Part shown: piece after piece, positions 11,823-23,409 of the stretch
Layout of the letters: each line of letters begins with the position of its first letter
Position numbering within the stretch: position 1 is the first letter of the stretch
Program-made: the position numbers and the translations under genes
Source of the DNA: Nannobrachium achirus
Taxonomy: Eukaryota > Chordata > Actinopteri > Myctophiformes > Myctophidae
NCBI GenBank assembly: GCA_963921795.1
Contig: OY997647.1
Coordinates: forward strand, 65,193,104 to 65,257,103
Direction: 5' to 3'
DNA: 64,000 bases
The notes under the pieces: model-generated
Seen by the model: only the letters and a program-made list of their open reading frames with translations
What the model was told of the DNA's origin: nothing
The model's database searches: none

Positions 11823-12629
11823 GCAGATAACCAACAACAGTGAAAAATCCATGCTTAACAACAGAGAAATATCGACTACCGCCATCGGTATTTTGTCACC
11901 TTCATTTGCTGATACCGATATTGACCGATGCGATAACGTCCAAAAAAACGACTAATAACGCTATGTAGCCGATATATATCGGTGCATCGCTAAATGCGGG
12001 CATGTCCACACGCAAGCACAAAAGCATGTGTGTGCGCGCACATGCACAAGCACACACACACGCACACACACTGTTTGCTGCTCCCACCACCTCTGTTGGC
12101 AGTGCATTCCTGATGTGACGAATTACACTGAAATGAGACCAGAATAATCCTGTGTGTCAGAGAACAGAAATAATCCTTGGTGTCAGAGAACAGCGCAGCA
12201 GACAAACACAGCAGCTGTGGTAAAAATACAACACTTTTCTCGTCTCGCTGCTGCTTCTGCAGTGAAAGGAGGAGAGAAGGTGACAGAGGTGAGGACATAA
12301 ATCTCTCTCTAGGCGACCGTTCTCTACCGTTGCTGCAGAAACCTCTTTTCTCCACGCTTTAACTTTTGTTGTTTTTTTCTCAACAAGTTGTTGTTTTTTC
12401 TCTACAAGTGACGTGTTTTGAGCTTGTATATCTACTACTTTTCATTTTTTTATTTATTTTTTAATCCTGAAGAAGTAAGAATTTTTCAACATATGCAGTT
12501 TCCACCTGACAAGAGATGAGATGTAATGGAATAAACAGAACGTCTTCTGGAAGACAGTGATTCTCAAATATTTTGTGTCAAGGACCCCCAAAAACGTCCA
12601 CGTCGGGAACCCCGTTTGAAGATATCTTC

Positions 12630-12701
12630 GAAAATAGACGATCTACAAGCTCATAAGGTGTCACAATGGCAATGCGTTGTGAGCTTGCAGATCCCCCACT
12701 T
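12630..12701. repeat. palindromic module, diverged
   Basis: AATAGACGATCTACAAGCTC against GAGCTTGCAGATCCCCCACT. Imperfect arms; a half copy is at 12417-12445. Confidence 0.7.
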
Positions 12702-12995
12702 TGAGAAGCAGCAGTGCTGTTTAAGGTTAGAAAATCAAAGGGGGAAATGAATGGGGTCCAATGGAGAAATATTCTTTTTGGTCCCTCGCGGGGGGAAAAC
12801 AGCGCACCTAGCGGCCAATCATGGGATCTTTCTGTTCCGGGAAAGCTTCATGAATATCCAGGCAACAACACGCCTGCTCTGAACGCTGCCAAAAGCTCTG
12901 TTTCAGCGCGTCGCTTCTCGTTTGGGGGTGTTACTTGTGTATACATTATATATATATGCGTGTGTGCGTGTGTGTGTGCGCGCATGCGTGTGTAC

Positions 12996-13173
12996 CTGGA
13001 CATGGCACGGTGCAGCTCTCCTCCAGGACGATGTTCCGGTCTCCGTCCACAGAGGGCGCCAGATCTCCACACAGCTCCTCCTCCACCAGGCTGCCCGGCC
13101 CCGCCCCCGGCTGCCCGTCCGACACGAAGCACGACACGTTGCGCGAGCGCAGGCCCTCGCCGCAACGCGCCCC
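12996..13173 (-). CDS. thsd7a: thsd7a exon j
   Basis: This 178-bp exon has acceptor gtcctccag and donor gtacacac. It reads GARCGEGLRSRNVSCFVSD, GQPGAGPGSLVEEELCGDL, APSVDGDRNIVLEESCTVP, CP. It contains the CGEG turn, an N-V-S sequon and the ESCTVPCP closing cysteines. It ends one base into a Gly codon. A (TG)n tract begins at the donor, and an array of about 37-bp units copying the acceptor lies at 13174-13425. Confidence 0.94.
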
Positions 13174-13425
13174 CTGGAGGACAAAGATAGACATTACACC
13201 GTGAAGCCCCCTAGAGGAGAGAGACACTCATTACACCCTGAATCCCCCTAGAGGACAGAGACACTCATTACACCCTGAAGCCCCCTAGAGGAGAGAGACA
13301 CTCATTACACCCTGAATCCCCCTAGAGGACAGAGACACTCATTACACCCTGAAGCCCCCTGCAGGACAGAGACACTCATTACACCCTGAAACACCACACG
13401 TTGCCCCTAGAGGAGAGAGACACAC
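13174..13425. repeat. 37-bp minisatellite copying acceptor of exon j
   Basis: Six to seven units of CCCCCTAGAGGAGAGAGACA CTCATTACACCCTGAAG. The minus strand of each unit has ctctctcctctag|GGGG, a copy of the true acceptor gtcctccag|GGGG. Confidence 0.88.
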
Positions 13426-13439
13426 ATTACACCCCAAAA

Positions 13440-13620
13440 ATGATGATTTTTACAGCTAATTTCGATTTAGTTTTAGTCAAAGTCTTTTAAATAACATTTT
13501 GTTTAGTTTTAGTCATATTTTAGTCATATGAAAAGTCTTAGTTTTAGTCAAGATTTTTGTCGACTAAATATAATATTTTAGTCGACTAAATGTTGATTGT
13601 CGACATTTGTCTACATAAAT
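13440..13620. mobile_element. AGTTTTAGTC-type DNA transposon fragment
   Basis: Runs of TTTTAGTCAAA, TTTTAGTCATA and GTCGACTAAAT are typical of a widespread vertebrate DNA transposon end. No second terminus found. Confidence 0.4.
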
Positions 13621-13787
13621 GTATTTTGGCAGTGCCTTGATGGTGTCATAATGTCTGACTTTACACCTGGTTGCATGCTGAAAATCATGACATCATATTG
13701 TAGTTTAGACAGAGCCGTACCCAAATAAATGTGGTTCTAAAAGTGGAGTATGCATAGGCCCTAATAGTGTTGTTCTCTGGACACTAA

Positions 13788-13824
13788 CCTCACCTCACTG
13801 GGACCAGACTAACAGGACTCTCAC
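13788..13824. repeat. second copy of exon i donor junction
   Basis: Minus strand reads CTGGTCCCAGTGAG|gtgagg, copying the exon i end (CTGGTCCCAGTGCCGCTCTGAG|gtgaga) with seven bases missing. Confidence 0.7.
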
Positions 13825-13970
13825 CTCAGAGCGGCACTGGGACCAGGCTCCGTAGTGCCAGCGGTAGCAGGGTTTGACGGGACAGGGTTTCCACTGCTCC
13901 ATCTGGGCGGGACAGGGCCTGCCGTCCCCCTGAGGGGCCTGGACCACCGTCCTGCTGCGCCACAGCTTGC
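13825..13970 (-). CDS. thsd7a: thsd7a exon i
   Basis: This 146-bp exon has acceptor cctctgcag and donor gtgagagt. It reads KLWRSRTVVQAPQGDGRPC, PAQMEQWKPCPVKPCYRWH, YGAWSQCRSE. It supplies the Arg strand and RPCP/KPCPVKPC cysteines of the repeat started in exon h. It then begins another repeat (HYGAWSQC). It ends in phase 0. The last part of the exon and its donor recur once more just downstream (13794-13824), an apparent two-copy junction duplication. Confidence 0.95.
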
Positions 13971-14021
13971 CTGCAGAGGACGGAGACACAGGGGAAGAGA
14001 GTGAATGAATGACCCATGAGG

Positions 14022-14645
14022 CAGGGGCGCTGGAACTCCCAAATCCCAAGGGGAGCTGAGCTTTGAGGAGTTCATGCGCGCCCCGAAAATTCACGTTTTT
14101 TATCCGGTTTTGGGTTATTTTTATTACGTTGCGGGTGCTTATTCCCCGCACAACGATGTAACAAGGAGCTGTATAGTTACTAGTTATTTTAGCACACAGT
14201 ACAACACACAGCACGCACGCACGCACACACACACACACAGACAATCACTCACGCACACACTACAAAATCGGGTATTATTTTTTTAACAGTTTTCTACTGT
14301 TTTTTATTCCCCATATACAACTGTGTTAGTTTGCAACAACGAGCCTACAGACAGTTTCTAGTTCTCAAATAAATAGACTTTGTTGTGCCATCAAAGCGGG
14401 ATTTATTTAAAAACAAAATTTAAATTCGACTTCCCTTCTGACCGGAGGTGGCATGGTGACCATGTGATAATCAAACACCTTTTTTTTTAACATATTTTAT
14501 TCCCCAAAGTCAAATACATTATTGTTTTAATATAGCTCTGTGTGTGTATATATAGGCCTATAAAAAAATAAAGAATAAACATTTTTCTCCTCCCCACCAC
14601 CAGGGGAGCTGCAGCTCCCTCAGCACCCCACTTCCAGCGCCCCTG
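14022..14645. mobile_element. hAT-type MITE, GGGGCGCTGG family
   Basis: Termini CAGGGGCGCTGGAACTCCC and CACTTCCAGCGCCCCTG are inverted. CATGAGG flanks both sides (7 bp readable). Second copy at 32875-33515. Confidence 0.85.
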
Positions 14646-14689
14646 CATGAGGACGTCAACAGAGGACGTTGTCTCCTAAACTGAGGAAT

Positions 14690-15055
14690 TTACAGTCAGA
14701 ACTCAGAACGCTCAAGCGACTTCCCTCAAAGTGCAGAACTAGGCAAGGGAGCATTTTCTGTCAGTGCTCCTTTTGATTGGAATGATCTCCTTAAAAATCT
14801 GATCGTTGCCTTCTTTAGGTCAATTCAAGACAATGGTTTCTAACGCTTTTGTTTTAGATTGTAATTGCTTTAATTAATATCTGTTTAGACTCTTGAATAT
14901 TTCATTTGTCTTGTATTTTGTCTTCTGATTTATATTGTTATATTACTGTATGTAAATGTATATTACTGTTGATTGTTGTATTGTATCTCGGCTGAGTCGG
15001 CTATATTGCAAATATACCCCTCTATTATACTCAGAGTTTAAATAAAGGATATGAA
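14690..15055 (+). pseudogene. LINE 3' end
   Basis: Reads GAFSVSAPFDWNDL and LIVAFFRSIQDNGF, the usual C-terminus after a non-LTR RT, then a UTR ending in TTTAAATAAAGGATATGAAA. Only the end of the element is present. Confidence 0.65.
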
Positions 15056-15134
15056 ACTGCAGACTCACTGCAGATCTTCCATCATAGTCTGAAAACTCTC
15101 CAGACTTACTCCGCCTCAAGGGCAGTCCCAGGAA

Positions 15135-15181
15135 TGTATGTATGTATGTATGTATGTATGTATGTATGTATGTGTGTATGT
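15135..15181. repeat. (GTAT)n microsatellite
   Basis: Tandem GTAT/TATG tract. Confidence 0.95.
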
Positions 15182-15260
15182 GTCCCCCTACAGCCAATGA
15201 GCGACCAGCATTCCTGGTGATGATGTCAGCAGAGTTTGGTATATAAGAGTGCTCTTGGTA

Positions 15261-15412
15261 ATGTCTTCATTAACGGGTGAAGACATTAGGGACATGAGGC
15301 CAGCACCTCGTGGTGAAGACATCAGGGACATGAGGCCAGCACCTCGTGGTGAAGACATCAGGGACATGAGGCCAGCACCTCGTGGTGAAGACATCAGGGA
15401 CATGAGGCCAGC
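15261..15412. repeat. 36-bp minisatellite, four units
   Basis: Units of GACATCAGGGACATGAGGCC AGCACCTCGTGGTGAA, nearly identical. No link to a coding exon seen. Confidence 0.95.
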
Positions 15413-15685
15413 AGTGCACACCCCGTGGTGCGCTCTGCTTGCGCACAAGTAGGCCATGTGTGGCCTGCTTGAGCGTGAGGCCCAAGTTGGCACCTCGACA
15501 GAGTGCAGTTCTAGTTATATGATGTTTTAGCATCTGTTTGTATATGTGTCTGTCGTTACTGTAAATGTGTTGATGAATGATTGAATGGGAACAAAGCCAT
15601 AGTGCTTCCTTGGTTAATTTTTTTTTTATAGCAGACCTTGTATCGTACTGTACCTCCCTGTACCTGGTGGATACATTTTTTATAG

Positions 15686-15711
15686 CTTGTGAGCTTGTAG
15701 ATCTGCTATTT
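15686..15711. repeat. half palindromic module
   Basis: TGTGAGCTTGTAGATCTGCT without its partner arm. Confidence 0.75.
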
Positions 15712-16149
15712 GCCCCAACTTTGGGTCTCGGGGAGACATCAGATCTCTCTCTCTCTTGTGTGTCTGGAGCTAAAAGGTTTTGGGAGCGACTGCTTTATCA
15801 TATCAGATTAGGTTAAAATAACGTTTTATTCAATAAAACAGGCCTCAGAGTGGAGTGTTAAGATCCGTGTGGATTGACTCTAAACGAGGAGAAACAGTCT
15901 CACTGAGTCCACTGTGATTGAATCAAGGTATTGTTTTAGCTGTGAAACCACAGTTTCTTCCTATAAATGGTGGGCGGAGGAGGGATTATATAACTCATGA
16001 ATCTTCCTTAAAACGATGCAGTGGCCTCTCCATGCTGGATCCCAGCAGAGTGGCTCATCTCGTCCCTGGGCCTTGGAAGTACTTCATCCAGCTCAGGTTC
16101 CTCTTAAGACGTTTAAACCGGGAACGCGTCTTTATTACGTTAGATTTTC

Positions 16150-16620
16150 ACCACTTTAAAACATTATTTTACGCTTTAGCTATTGACAAATAGCAGATCT
16201 ACAAGCTCACAGCACGGCACCGAGTGCCGCGCTGTGAGCTTGTATATCTGCTATTTAAAAAAGAAAAAAACGTGAACATTATGTGCAAGTCTTTGAATAT
16301 ATTGACCTGATTCTATAAATGTCCCCAAAATCCCAACAGGTTTCTGAAACACAAAACTATATGTTTCTATGTCAGTGGTGCTCAAACTTTTTCAGGTCAA
16401 GGACCCCCAAAATTACATGTATTTGGCCGCGGACCCCCATCTCAAAATATGTTGTTCCAGGGACCACCCAGAAGCAGATATTTGAGTTACAGAAGTTTGC
16501 TTTGAAAGATATATATTCAAAGATTCAGGATTCTTCTAAAATAGTAGATCTACAAGCTTGCGTGTATATCTGCTATTTTACCAGGGAGCGTGTCGATATT
16601 GCGACATAGCATCTGTTTGA
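16150..16620. mobile_element. TTAACCCATT-related MITE with two palindromes
   Basis: Palindrome at 16188-16257 (tip CACGGCACCGAGTGCCGCG) and a shorter one at 16537-16582. Between them is an hAT-like segment CAGTGGTGCTCAAACTTTTT. Arrangement resembles 60528-61095. Confidence 0.6.
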
Positions 16621-16629
16621 CGGCCCATT

Positions 16630-16850
16630 CTTTCTACACGGGTGAATGCTAACCTGGTGAAATGCTAACCTGCCCGACGCTGGTGAATGCTAACCTCTAT
16701 GCCTAAACCTAAACCTAACTTCAGTAACTGTGACACGAGTAGCTAACCTGCCGACGCTGGTGAATGCTAACCTCTATGCTTAAGCCTAAACCTATCCTCA
16801 GTAACTGTGACACAAGTAGCTAACCTGCCGACGCTGGTTGTCGAAAGAAT
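16630..16850. repeat. imperfect tandem repeats GGTGAATGCTAACCT
   Basis: Three to four copies of GGTGAATGCTAACCTCTATG with TAACCTGCCGACGCTGG spacers. Confidence 0.75.
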
Positions 16851-17209
16851 GACACATCGAAAGAGCGAGATTTCCCCATTTTACAATAGCTAAAGTAGGA
16901 AATAATCCCAGGTCCTAAGGGTTTAATACTTCAAGGTAACCTGGTTTAAGCAGGGAGGAAACAAGCCGTCTGCTCTGAATAGACCACCGTCTGCTCTGCG
17001 TTGTTCCACTCTTCTCCTCAAATGACTTCATCTGAAAACCGCAGCCGTTTTTTGAAACCTCCTCCTCGACTATATCAGCCCACGGGCCGTTTCTGAATAA
17101 TGTAGGGAATCCTTGTTGTTTTACAATTAAAACAAGGAAGACTGTCGCTTGTCGTGGTTGGGGGGGGGGGGGACTGCTTTTACCCAGGATAACCCGGTAA
17201 TTTAACACG

Positions 17210-17599
17210 CCGGCCCAAAGGGAAGGCGGCGAGGAAACTAATTAGCGTTTCTCTCTCCGAGGGAACATTCTGCCTGGCTGCCTTCTCACCCCGGTGAAAT
17301 GAAAGAATTATCCTCCTTCTCACCCCGGTGAAATGAAAGAATTATCCTCCTTCTTACCCCGGTGAAATGAAAGAATTACACTCGGCACTCGCCGCTTTAC
17401 TAAACGATACACAAGGCAGGAAAAACCATCAAACACTTGTGTGTGTGAGCACCGCCGCCGCGGCGGCATTTCAGCTGAGGAAATGTTCCCGGTGTTAATT
17501 GAGACTTGGAGCTCTAGCCATGCGTGCTATAATACTGTACAGCCCTCAAAAGGAATCCCACTCACGCTTATTTCATATTCATAGAGAGAGAGAGCTTTG

Positions 17600-17678
<79 letters not shown>

Positions 17679-18500
17679 CTCAGTCATGTGAGAGAACAAG
17701 GCCTAAAGGGCAACGAACGTCCTTTCATGTCATTTGTTTAATGTTTCATTCTGCTGGCCTCTGACCACGACCGCTTGACTCACTGGAGTCATTTTGCTAA
17801 AAAGGTCACTGGTAGAAAAAAGTACAACATTTTCTTTTACTTAGGTAAAAGTATTAACACTGCATTGTAGTAAATACTCTGTTACCAGTAAAAGTCGGGA
17901 TTTAAAATGCACTTAAAGTACCAAAATGGGGTACAAGTATTCACTATGCAGAGTGTCCCATTTCAAGTTTTCAAATGTAAAAAAAAAATCTTTTGAAAAT
18001 AAGGAAGATCAGCTTTTTTCTTTTAAAAGGCCGAAATGTAAATAGGGCTGAAGTGGTTAACACCCAAGGAGCCAAACTCGTTCAGTAACGAGTTAAGGCC
18101 ACTAGGTGTCACCATGCCAAAAGGAGTTGTCTCGTCCCTGAACGAGACAACGAAGGGTTAACTGTACGTGCAGCTGCCTGCCCTCTGAATGACCCGAGTC
18201 CATATATCACCCCGAGAGAGAGAGAGAAAATGGCACGAGCTGGTTGCATTGATTTCCATTCTACTCTGAAACATAAAAAGGGCTTTATCTCTGAATGAGG
18301 TGAAAAGAACGCCAGGGAAGCAGAGATCTGATTGTTTTCACGGCGACACTATAACGCGATGGTCGGCCCCCGTTTGGATTTTAGTTTCGCGAGCGTTTGT
18401 AAACAAAGGGATTATCTTCCTCAATCGTCAGTGGACACCCACGTGCACACGCACAAAGCTTCCGAGGCTCTTCAAAATAAAGCGTAAGTGAACGGCGGCA
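17210..18500. other. intron sequence with microsatellite
   Basis: Three copies of TTCTCACCCCGGTGAAATGA at 17283-17375 and a (GT)n tract at 17601-17670. No gene seen. Confidence 0.5.
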
Positions 18501-19243
18501 GCAGCAACAGCTAGAAATGTTATAAACCTGAGCAGCCCATGTGTTAATGTAAGTTTTGTAATAATAATCAGAGTGCATGAAGTAACGAGTGGAGTAAAAA
18601 AGTATAAATATATTATATTAACACTTTGCCGAAATAGAATGGTTGTTGGTAGATTAGCCGTGAAATTTCTATTATTATATTATGATCTGAACCGCATTCA
18701 TTTTACCAGAAATCCAGCGCTATATCACGTGGTCTTCATCCCCCATTACCATACCGCGATCCCCCGTTGTATACTCACCCCAGTTCCCAGTGAAAAACTC
18801 AATCTGCATTGGCTTAGAGTGGGAGATTCGGCTGACGCATCATGTCCCTGTGCGTTTCGCGTGCGCGATCCGTTCACGTAAATGTCCCCTCAAATAATCC
18901 ACGTGTGACTCAAGAGTAGAACTGAAAAGTTTCGCTAGCATAGCCCCCAGCACGGCTGCAGTAGAAGCACTCGTGTACAGACAGTAACCGAATGGGGGAA
19001 GGTGCCTTGGAGAAGGAAAGGGCCATGACATCACTTCTGCTTCATGTCAGACCAGCCATGAGCTATCGATGCACGAGTGGTGACTAGGGAAGGTTAGACG
19101 ATCGCCGATTTTCGGATGAAAATCATTTATTTCGGTAAATACGGAAAGTACGGGAAAAGATGAGTGGCTCCCTGTGGCTTGGAAAGGGTTAAGTAAAAGT
19201 ACTGACAATTGGAAATACTCCAGTAAAGTAATAGTACCTCAAA

Positions 19244-19518
19244 ACCCCCAAAATGACTTTTTTCCTTTTGATTGCTCACGCCATGGAGACTTGAGTTCAA
19301 TAATAATTGTTTGTTTTTTGTCGCATTCCTAAGCATTCATAATTTAATTACATTAAATGTACCCCCATTGATTCCAGATGGAGACCCGAATGCATTTGGG
19401 TCCCCATCCAGAATCAATGGGGGTAAATGTACTATAATCACATGCGACAAAAATATTATTGAACTCAAGTCTCCATGGCGTGAGTAATCAAAAGAAAAAA
19501 AAGTCATTTTGGGGGTGA
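19244..19518. mobile_element. foldback element, about 110-bp arms
   Basis: Arms run from CCCCCAAAATGACTTTTTTC to its complement at GTCATTTTGGGGG. They share CACGCCATGGAGACTTGAGT and TACCCCCATTGATTC. The loop lies near 19380-19410. It sits in an AGTAAAAGTACT-rich stretch. Confidence 0.85.
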
Positions 19519-19728
19519 ACTACTCCTTTAAGTACAGTACTTGAGTAAATGTACTTAGTTTCTTATAGTTTCCACCGTTGCATACACTGGCCTCTGCCCA
19601 AATCTCTCGACACACTGAGTCATTTAGTTAAAAAGGTCACACAGACAATTAGCTTCATGGTATTCCAAGCAGAAGTTTCAATCCACCAGAGTCAATCTTT
19701 GTGTATCGTGATGGAATGACTTGGGCAC

Positions 19729-19770
19729 CATCCGTCCGTCCGTCCGTCCGTCCGTCCGTCCGTCCGTCCG
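19729..19770. repeat. (CCGT)n microsatellite
   Basis: Tandem CCGT. A similar tract at 29707-29762 sits in a comparable context (after a GGGCACC/ATGGGGG stretch), probably part of an interspersed repeat. Confidence 0.9.
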
Positions 19771-19823
19771 AATGGCCTCAAACTTGTGTATCTCATCTTA
19801 TGACCCCTGGGGTGTACACTGAG

Positions 19824-20274
19824 CAGGGACGTGCAGAGAATGTTAGAGAGGCAGGGGCTGACATTTCTAAAAGGGCCTTTTGGTGGCAATATCGACAAAA
19901 CTAGCAGACCTCCAAGCTCACAACACGTCACGGTGTGACGCGTTGTGAGCTTGGAGGTCTGCTATTTTTGTGGCTTGACACCACACTGAACTAAGCATAA
20001 TCAAGTGAATACTGGAGATGTGGCGTAACGGCATGGATTTCTACACAGAGAGGGCAATTCTTTCAACATAAGATGCTGCATTCAAGTTCAGGAGAGTTTG
20101 GACAAGGAGATTCTCTTGAATGCTGCCTTCAGGTATGGCATGGAAAGAGGGGGCATTTGCATTTATTTCACCATAGTGAAAACTGCATTCATGGTCTGGA
20201 GAGGGCACTTTTTACAGACATATAAAAGGGCAGGGGATCAAGCCCCCTTTGATGTGTATGTGTGCACGTGCCTG
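19824..20274. mobile_element. hAT-type MITE, GGGACGTGCAGAG family
   Basis: Starts CAGGGACGTGCAGAGAATG and ends GTGTGCACGTGCCTG, flanked by a perfect 8-bp duplication ACACTGAG (19816-19823, 20275-20282). Contains the palindrome variant AGCAGACCTCCAAGCTC at about 19902-19966, both arms carrying the same substitutions. Confidence 0.93.
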
Positions 20275-20698
20275 ACACTGAGTGGCAGTTAGATCGGACC
20301 AAAGGTTTCCATGAACCGAGAAGCCAAACACAGGAAGTTAAGATGTGGAGTTAAGAGGTTCCTTCCTGTCAGTGATGATGTGTGGGTTGGTATTAAGCCT
20401 CCACTCAAGGACTCTTGGAGAGCACAGAGTTCCCTCAGGCTCTCACAGACAGACAGTCATAATGGAGCACCGATCAATGATCTGATGCTATGGAATTACA
20501 CAGCAGGTCATCATCATATCCTCTTTCTGCAGTTGGTTTAGGGCTAAAAAAAAAACATTTCTCACGTCATACGGCCTGCATTTTTATGGTTTTGGCCCGG
20601 CCACTACTGCTGGAAAATAAAATAAAGGCTGTGTTTCTTTCTTTCTTTCTTTCTGTCAGCTGCATTGAGGATTTTGGAGCCGCGGCCACGCTGCGTAT

Positions 20699-21105
20699 TT
20701 AAAGGTGATACACCATGCATTTAAAAAGTATTTATGTCATATTGTTTATGTCCCAAAAACGTTTTTCAAAAGGTTTGAGGCTAAATTTCCACTCCTGAAT
20801 AGAGAGCCTCTCTCATTTTGAATGGCTCTCAGAGCATTTTCAGCTGCAGTACCACCTTTGGCCTGAACTGCGCCACCGTTTTTTTTCTTTCTTCAAAAAC
20901 GGTCGTTTATGACGTCACAAACGGCAGCAAATCTGGACAGCCTGTTTTGAGAACCCGTGGGATACTTTTAACCTTCGCCTTCTCAAAACCAGAGAAAGAC
21001 ACAACGGTCAGAAATGGGACTTTGTGAGGATAGAAGGTGCTAGTGGGACCCCAAAAAAAGGTTTTAAAATAGGAAAAGTGAATTTTCATGGTGTATCACC
21101 TTTAA
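20699..21105. mobile_element. TTAA-flanked MITE (ACACCATG family)
   Basis: TTAAAGGTGATACACCATG at the left and CATGGTGTATCACCTTTAA at the right form inverted ends with TTAA at each edge, the piggyBac-like target. Confidence 0.85.
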
Positions 21106-21544
21106 GCAATATAACACGAGAGGGTGTTGGTTATTGTGATTATTGGAACAGGAGCCTGAAAGGCGAGTGCCCCTATAGGCGGCGCAGAAGTTACACCGTC
21201 TTGTGTGATAGCGACCTTAAGCAACGCTACGGCAACGGCAGATGACAACGGTAACCGGAAATGATCCGCGCTCGATAGATAAACCTGCCTTTGCCGCAGC
21301 CGCCTCTACTACGGCAGAAGGTCCCTTCCCACGTAGCGCCTACTCCGTCTGCTGCGTGTACGCGTCGCCATGGGAACCAAAGCGTTCAGTGAAAGGGGTG
21401 GGAACCCGTCGCCGCCGAGGCTTTGCTTAACCATTTTGATCGCTACGGCGATTACGTCATAGCAGCCGTAGTCCGCCTGGCGTTGCCGTCCTGAAAATCA
21501 TCGAGCTTAAAGTCGCTAATATTGCGATTATGCAACAGTTGCTT

Positions 21545-21932
21545 TTAAAACTAGACCAGGTCAACCTGGTTGTGCCAGACCCCCTGTCTGTCATCATCAT
21601 TTATGACATCATGCCTTTTGTAGGCATGTCATCATCATGTCATCATCATATATACCCTTTATATAGAAAACCCGGACAGACATTTGCTTATGTAGGCCTA
21701 CCCATTTCATGGGTCTGGCAAAAATAAAATATGTCAACTTCATTTCATTGTAATTGCCAGACCCATGAAATGGGTAGGCCTACATAAGCAAATGTCGGTC
21801 TGTCCGGGTTTTCTATATAAAGGGTATATATGATGATGACATGATGATGACATGCCTACAAAAGGCATGATGTCATAAATGATGATGACAGACAGGGGGT
21901 CTGGCACAACCAGGTTGACCTGGTCTAGTTAA
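21545..21932. mobile_element. giant foldback, 172-bp near-perfect arms
   Basis: Left arm 21549-21720 pairs with 21755-21930; the only difference I find is a 4-base insertion (CCGA) near 21797. Loop is 34 bp. TTAA stands at both outer edges (21545-21548, 21929-21932). Arms include AACTAGACCAGGTCAACCTG and repeated CATCATCAT motifs. No ORF of note. Confidence 0.93.
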
Positions 21933-22036
21933 GATAGACGATAGAAATGTGTAATCTTTTAATGCCACATTTAGCTACTATGACACCTGCCTCTGATTGG
22001 CCTACCAACTTCCGTATGTGTACAGTCAGACCACAC

Positions 22037-22464
22037 TGACCAATCACAGAGCAACGTACCGGCCAGGCCACATGAGTGGGTGACCAATCACAGAGCTACG
22101 TACCGGCCAGGCCACATGAGTGGGTGACCAATCACAGAGCTACGTACCGGCCAGGCCACATGATTGGGTGACCAATCACAGAGCTACGTACCGGCCAGGC
22201 CACATGATTGGGTGCAGTCAGACCACATTGACCAATCACAGAGCTACGTACCAGCCAGGCCACATGATTGGGTGCAGTCAGACCACATTGACCAATCACA
22301 GAGCAACGTACCAGCCAGGCCACATGATTGGGTGCAGTCAGACCAATCACAGAGCAACGTACCAGCCAGGCCACATGATTGGGTGCAGTCAGACCAATCA
22401 CAGAGCTACGTACCGGCCAGGCCACATGATTGGGTGCAGTCAGACCAATCACAGAGCTACGTAC
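22037..22464. repeat. minisatellite copying donor junction of exon h
   Basis: Eight copies (units 44-60 bp) plus the true exon end. Minus strand of each holds CAATCATGTGGCCTGGCCG|gtacgtagc or a one-base variant. Confidence 0.95.
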
Positions 22465-22582
22465 CGGCCAGGCCACATGATTGGGTGCAGTCAGACCACG
22501 TGGACCAATCGGAGAGCTGGCAGTTGACGGGGCATTCCACCACACAGGAAGCGTTCATCTGCCACTTCCTGTCCAGACCAAG
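22465..22582 (-). CDS. thsd7a: thsd7a exon h
   Basis: This 118-bp exon has acceptor gtttcag and donor gtacgtag. It reads LGLDRKWQMNASCVVECPV, NCQLSDWSTWSDCTQSCGL, AG. It contains N-A-S, the V-E-C-P-V-N-C hinge, and the WSTWSDC core of the next TSP1 repeat. Phase 0 start and one-base overhang fit both neighbours. It is short and easily missed because minisatellites abut both ends: 22037-22464 copies the donor side and 22583-23408 copies the acceptor side. Confidence 0.93.
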
Positions 22583-23408
22583 CTGAAACATAAACAACAA
22601 CAACATGAGGGGTTAAAGGTCACTTCCTGTCCAGACCAAGCTGAAACACAAACAACAACATGAGGGGTTAAAGGTCACTTCCTGTCCAGACCAAGCTGAA
22701 ACATAAACAACAACAACATGAGGGGTTAAAGGTCACTTCCTGTCCAGACCAAGCTGAAACATAAACAACAACAACATGAGGGGTTAAAGGTCACTTCCTG
22801 TCCAGACCAAGCTGAAACGTAAACCACAACATGAGGGGTTAAAGGTCACTTCCTGTCCAGACCAAGCTGAAACGTAAACCACAACATGAGGGGTTAAAGG
22901 TCACTTCCTGTCCAGACCAAGCTGAAACATAAACCACAACATGAGGGGTTAAAGGTCACTTCCTGTCCAGACCAAGCTGAAACATAAACAACAACAACAT
23001 GAGGGGTTAAAGGTCACTTCCTGTCCAGACCAAGCTGAAACATAAACAACAACAACATGAGGGGTTAAAGGTCACTTCCTGTCCAGACCAAGCTGAAACG
23101 TAAACCACAACATGAGGGGTTAAAGGTCACTTCCTGTCCAGACCAAGCTGAAACGTAAACCACAACATGAGGGGTTAAAGGTCACTTCCTGTCCAGACCA
23201 AGCTGAAACATAAACAACAACAACATGAGGGGTTAAAGGTCACTTCCTGTCCAGACCAAGCTGAAACATAAACAACAACAACATGAGGGGTTAAAGGTCA
23301 CTTCCTGTCCAGACCAAGCTGAAACGTAAACAACAACAACATGAGGGGTTAAAGGTCACTTCCTGTCCAGACCAAGCTGAAACATAAACAACAACAACAT
23401 GAGGGGTT
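22583..23408. repeat. 52/58-bp minisatellite copying acceptor of exon h
   Basis: About 15 units of ACTTCCTGTCCAGACCAAGC TGAAACATAAACAACAACAA. Minus strand of each has gtttcag|CTTGGTCTGGACAGG, the true acceptor and first exon bases. Two length classes differ by a CAA insertion. Confidence 0.95.
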
Positions 23409-23409
23409 A

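Noticed and set aside
12922-13251. Plus-strand ORFs over exon j
   Set aside because: Antisense shadows of the GC-rich minus-strand exon; the minus-strand frame has the TSP1 cysteines and splice sites.
22120-22586. Three overlapping ORFs with repeated PARPHDWVQS or AWPVRSSVIG units
   Set aside because: Shadows of the array next to exon h; only the minus-strand 118-bp exon is coding.
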